Of a stretch of 64,000 nucleotides of DNA, positions 59,663 to 64,000 are shown in pieces. Within the stretch, counting starts at the first letter, position 1, and each line of letters begins with the position of its first letter. The notes beneath the pieces are model-generated. The model was not told where the DNA came from, made no database searches, and saw only the letters and a list, made by a program, of their open reading frames with translations. A program made the position numbers and the translations under genes. This DNA is from Muscardinus avellanarius (lineage: Eukaryota; Chordata; Mammalia; Rodentia; Gliridae): NCBI GenBank assembly GCA_963383645.1, contig OY726557.1, positions 155,559,201 to 155,623,200 of the forward strand, in the 5' to 3' direction.

Positions 59663-59870
59663 AGCCAGCAAGGCGTGATGGCACATACCTATAATCCAAG
59701 TACTTGGGACGCTGAGACACGAGGATTTTAGGTTTCAAGCCAACCTCAGAAACTCATTGAGGCCCTCAGCAACATAGAGAGAACTGCTTCCAAATAAGAA
59801 ATAAAATTGGGCTGGGGCTGTAGCTGGATAGTATAATACTCCTTGCTTCAATGCTCAGTACCACATAAAA
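59663..59870 (+). mobile_element. B1-dID-type SINE
   Basis: GCCAGCAAGGCGTGATGGCACATACCTATAATCC head, GGGCTGGGGCTGTAGCTGG ID-like part, CTCAGTACCACAT end. Confidence 0.88.
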
Positions 59871-60489
59871 AATGAATTTAAGGGTACATGAATTTTAGAA
59901 AAAAACACTACTTCAAACAGGTAATGTTTCATGCATTATCTTTCTTTTATAAAAAATAGTAATACTTCAGTGTACTTCAAATTATAGAATTAAGCTGTAG
60001 AGCCCAATATAAACAATAAATTTTATTATTTTCTCTATCATTATAAAAAACTATACATATCAATCAATCACATTTCACAGGGAAACCAGAAACAGTGAGG
60101 ATATTGATATTTAAAAGTCCCCATAGTTTGAAAAATCCTTCCAGAGACTCATAAATGCTATCAGCCTCTTCAAAGTTTGTTGAGAATAGTAAACAGCTTG
60201 AGAAGCTAGCCTGTCTTGTCATGCCTTTTGTAATATAGCTTACTAAACATTTTTGTCATTTTCCTTGTTTTCTATTTAAATCATTCATTCTTTAGACTCT
60301 GGACTTCTTCAAATTTTAGACAAAAATCTCATTGAATTATAGTTAATCACCAATATTTTTGCTGACCTAATATGTAATTGTCATGAGTATATATGAAAAT
60401 ATGTAGCTCTGGATTTTATTACAGGATCGTGCTAATATTATATCTATCTAATATAACATATTAATCTAACAAAACCTGCCTCATAAAAT

Positions 60490-61550
60490 GGTTGTTTTTA
60501 TTGGTGCATTATAGTCTCACATCATAATGTGGATCATGTTGACAATGGCATATATTCACATGGTACTTGGTGGCCTTCCCCTTTCTCTCTTTTCTCCCTT
60601 CTAATAGTGAGTGTCTGGGTTAACAATATTATATTCACATGTATACACATATTTGAATGTAGCTTTTTTCATTAATAAACCTCAGCCTTCTTCCTTTGAT
60701 ACCCTTCCTTTCTGGCTTTGCCGAGGTTTCCCCTCCAATATCTGGAGTCCCTCTGATAACCCTAATACTTCCTAGCTTGAGCATATTAGAGAAAACATAT
60801 GCCACTTCTATTTCTGTGCTTGGCTAATCTCACTTAGCAAAATGTTCTCATCAAAGGAAACCATCAAGTATCTAAAGAGAAAGCCTACAGAATGAGAGAA
60901 GATTTTTACCAGCCACCACTCTGATAAAGGGCTACTATCCAGAATATGCAAATGACTCTACAGTATCAAAACAAGTAACCCAATTAAGAAATAGGCAACT
61001 GAATTGAATAGACACCTCACAAAAGAAATACAAATGGCCAATAGATATTTGAATAAATGTTCAAAATCATTAGCAATCAGGGAGATGAAAATCAAAACTA
61101 TACTGAGATTTCATCTAACCCCAATCAGAATGGCAAGCATAATGAAGTCAAATAAGAACAAATGCTGGCAAGAATGTGGGGAAATAGAAACTCTTTTATA
61201 CTCTTGGTAGGAGTGTAAACTAGTTCAGCTGCTATGGAGATCAGTGTGGATATTTCTTAGAAAACTGAGAAGGGATCCACCATACAATACAGCTATACCA
61301 CTCCTGGATATCTTTCCAAAGGGGTTTTTATCAGAGAACTACAGTAATATATGGATACCCATGTTCATAGCAGCACAATTTACAATAGCCAAAATATGGA
61401 ACCAAGATAGGTCTTCCTCAATAGATGAATGGATTGCAAAATTATGGGAAATACACACAATAGAATTCTACTCAGCAATAAAGAAGAATGGGAAGGCCTG
61501 GAGAACATTATGTTAAGTGAGATTAGCTATCCAAGCACAATAAGAAAAGG
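60490..61550 (-). mobile_element. Twin-primed L1 with inverted 5' part
   Basis: 60490-60850 is the L1 3' end on the minus strand, T-run first, ending at ORF2 text complementary to GAGAACATTTTGCTAAGTG. 60850-61550 is ORF2 on the plus strand (CATTTAGTCGTCA-type spacer absent) from the segment coding Lys-Arg-Lys-Pro to GAGAACATTATGTTAAGTGAGATTAGC. Both halves end at the same ORF2 position with about 30 bp shared, as expected for twin priming. A 90-codon frame (61244-61516) is the ORF2 C-terminus. Inactive. Confidence 0.85.
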
Positions 61551-61569
61551 AAATGGATTTTTAAACACT

Positions 61570-61960
61570 CTTCTAATAAATTGAATGTGTTCATCCCCAA
61601 TCCAGCAAATATGATACTATTATGATACTACATATAGCCAATATGATACTATTATGAGGTGATTAGGCCAGGAAGGAGGGTTCCTTTTTCATGAACAAGA
61701 TGAAGGGTTATAAAGGAGGCTGGATGTAGGGTTACCTGTCTTGTCATTTCACCTCCCACCATGTATGGATGGACACATTCCTGCTCTCTGGAGAGCACAG
61801 TTCTCACTAGACAAACAATTAGTCACCTTGTTTTGTACTTCCAAGTTTTCACATTTGTAAAATAATAAATTTACTTTTAAACTACCCAGTCTCAAGTTTT
61901 AGTTTAAGTGGCACAAACAAACTAAGCACCCAGTAAAATAATACTGCAGTGGAACCAGTT
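61570..61960 (+). mobile_element. MLT1-like solo LTR
   Basis: Ends AAACTACCCAGTCTCAAGTTTTAGTTTAAGTGGCACAAACAAACTAAGCA, the typical MaLR 3' end, and contains AGGTGATTAGGCCAGGAAGG and ACCATGTATGGATGGACAC at the expected places. A 36-bp offset duplication (CAAATATGATACTATTATGA / CCAATATGATACTATTATGA) lies at 61607-61660. Confidence 0.6.
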
Positions 61961-63161
61961 TAGTGTCTGTTTTAGAAGAAACTGAATCAACTAGTACCTC
62001 ACTATTCTAAGGAACCTATAAGTTCAGTTCAACACATACCAATTGTAGTATTATCAGGGACTGCCAAGATACTGGATATAAAATGTAAACAGGAGATAGT
62101 TTTTCTTCCAAAGTGTAACTCATTAAGTCCCAAAATTATAATTCTGTGATTCATTAAAATGGGTTTAAAATCATAATATAGAGCTTTTATATCCTCTTTA
62201 TATAGAAAATACATACATATATATCTAATATATGTGAAAACATATTTCTTCAATGTTATAATTCTTCACCTAATTTTCAAAAGAATAGAATTCTAAAAGC
62301 ATAATATTCATTTAAAATATTACCATAAGTGGTATGTCTACTGATCAGTTTAATTTCCATAGGAGTCCCACATCTGGGATTATGGGACTTAAAAGGTTAA
62401 AATGATGAAAAGAAATGTTTGCTATATTTGTACAGGGAATTTCCCCATTTGACATAGTCATGTGAAAGCATGACCTTGCATATCAAATTCACTCTGATAT
62501 AGAGATCTTTTTATATCATCAGGTTTTAAGTCAAGGCCATCATTGTCATTCCTATAGATAAAATAGCATTTTATTTTCATAGAAAATATTCCATGTGCTA
62601 TGACTCTAGATAATCAGAAATTATTCAAAGTTGTTAATATGGTTATTAGTGTTCCTGGACCTTATTTTCAACATACTGAAGTCCAATTTCCTGTTTGAAT
62701 ACAAGCCTAAAATGTCCACATTGTGTCATTGAAACACCAGATGTCATTTTGATAAAAACCACTTTTTAATCCATCAAAGAGCTATGCCTAGGGTAACCAT
62801 AAAGTCAAACTTGACTGCCTTGATTGCTTGGAGATGAGACTTCCAGGGCCCTTTAAAATATGAGGCCATGAAATAAACTATCTTTAAAATTATCTTCTGC
62901 CTTCCAGTTTTCTAATTTCTAAGTGAAATTGCTTAGCCCCTGGAGAGAAGAATAAGCATTTAAATAGACATTCAAAAGAAAATTTACTTTAAAGGGAGGG
63001 GCTGTGATGACAGCAGAAGGAAACTGAAAGATCAGTGTTAACTACCAGCTCATCAGGCTTCAGACATATGCTCCTTATGAGCCAGAAGTTTTGGGACTCA
63101 CAGCAACTGTAAGGTGGGAGCTCATCCTTCAGCCTATGAAGGAATGGCTTAAAACAGCATG
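61961..63161. other. Gene-free stretch
   Basis: No gene, RNA gene or clear repeat recognised. Confidence 0.5.
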
Positions 63162-63165
63162 AAAG

Positions 63166-63182
63166 TACACACACACACAGAC

Positions 63183-63248
<66 letters not shown>
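63166..63248. repeat. (AC)n(CAGA)n(AC)n microsatellite
   Basis: AC units, then seven CAGA units, then about 20 AC units. Confidence 0.95.
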
Positions 63249-63250
<2 letters not shown>

Positions 63251-63261
63251 ATATATTCAGT

Positions 63262-63475
63262 AGTTCAATATGGTGACACAATATACCCAGTACTGATACT
63301 GACTGGGGAGACTGAGCCAGAAGAATCAAAGGTTTGAGGCCAGTCTCAGCAACTTTGCAAGGCCCTCAGCAACTTGACAAGACCCTGTTGCAAAACAAAA
63401 AGTAAGAGGAGCTGGGAGTATAGGTGGAAAATGCCCATGTTTTCCATCCGTAGTACCAAGAAAGAAAAAAAAAGA
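63262..63475 (+). mobile_element. B1-dID-type SINE, old
   Basis: AATATGGTGACACAATATACCCAGTACTGA head, GGCCAGTCTCAGCAACTTTGCAAGGCCC, GAGCTGGGAGTATAGGTGGAAAATGC, A-rich tail. Diverged. Confidence 0.75.
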
Positions 63476-64000
63476 ACATATCGCATGATTAAGAAAAGTA
63501 GCCAATTATGTTTTTATAATAACACTATACAATAGCAGATGCCAAAAATAGTTTAATTCAACAAAATATATCTTAAGCACGTATTATGTACTCTACAAGC
63601 AAAAAATAAATATATAAAAATAAATAAAAAAGAATAAAAGTGAGAAAGAACATACTGGCAGAGGTGAAAAGTCAGACTAGATAAGCTATTTATAATATTT
63701 GCAATGACAAAAACCAGAATGCACTAATTAAAACATATGCCAAGTCATGTATAAAAATAGTCATATCATTTATATGTTTTTAAAATAAATATAGTGGTTT
63801 AGAAAGTAAATAATGCCAAATAAATAGTTTTAACTATTAAAGAACTTTTTAAGAACCTAATTTTTGTCATAATTTCAAGTCTAGCTTTCTTGGAATTTAC
63901 ATCCAAGTAACAATACTTTTTTACGGTTGTAATGCTAAAAAGATGTTACTGTGTGTGTATCTCTGTAAGTATTCACACATTATTTATGAAGGTAAGTTTT
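63476..64000. other. Gene-free AT-rich window end
   Basis: 63555-63600 (TTCAACAAAATATATCTTAAGCACGTATTATG) faintly resembles an old mammalian interspersed repeat. Nothing else is seen. Confidence 0.4.

Overview
The window looks like non-coding nuclear DNA from a rodent, probably of the squirrel-related group (squirrels, dormice, mountain beaver). The clue is about 25 copies of a composite SINE with a B1-like head and an ID-like tail (B1-dID architecture), together with many 5'-truncated LINE-1 copies, mammalian MIRs, MaLR-type LTRs and fossil endogenous retroviruses (ERVs). The species cannot be fixed by eye. No host protein-coding exon, tRNA, rRNA or CRISPR array could be supported. The DNA is AT-rich and most open frames are short and lie inside repeats.

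Layout. 1-1258 is the end of a GC-rich minisatellite of about 50-bp units that abuts an L1 3' UTR. 1.6-24 kb is mostly unassigned AT-rich DNA with scattered SINEs, MIRs, an internally deleted L1 (4.2-5.8 kb), a decayed L1 (5.8-7.0 kb) and a 200-bp compound pyrimidine tract (23.0 kb). 24.6-30 kb carries opposed L1 fragments and a retroposed segment of unknown source with a clean target duplication (27.3 kb). 31-43 kb has SINEs, a larger L1 3' end (34.8 kb), LTR-like pieces and MaLR LTRs.

43.5-48.8 kb appears to hold a badly decayed ERV-L-type provirus: pol remnants in one main frame, younger SINE insertions and a candidate 3' LTR. 50.7-53.9 kb is a class I (gamma-like) ERV with an LTR, a primer binding site resembling tRNA-His, a long leader, and gag matrix, capsid and two zinc knuckles with stops and a frameshift. 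It is cut off at 53.95 kb, and pol and env are absent. 54.0-55.1 kb and 60.5-61.55 kb are L1 copies with the head-to-head inversion typical of twin priming. 57.7-59.3 kb is an ancient L1 interrupted by a SINE and a MaLR LTR.

Nothing here works together as a pathway. The history is one of layered insertions, many datable relative to each other by nesting and by target-site duplications (TSDs). I found no convincing new functional system. The items most worth a second look are the minisatellite, the class I ERV, the triple target duplication at 50.4-50.65 kb, the inverted L1s and the hidden ERV-L pol. Repeat family names come from recalled consensus patterns, not from a database search, and boundaries are accurate to roughly 10-30 bases unless a TSD is quoted.
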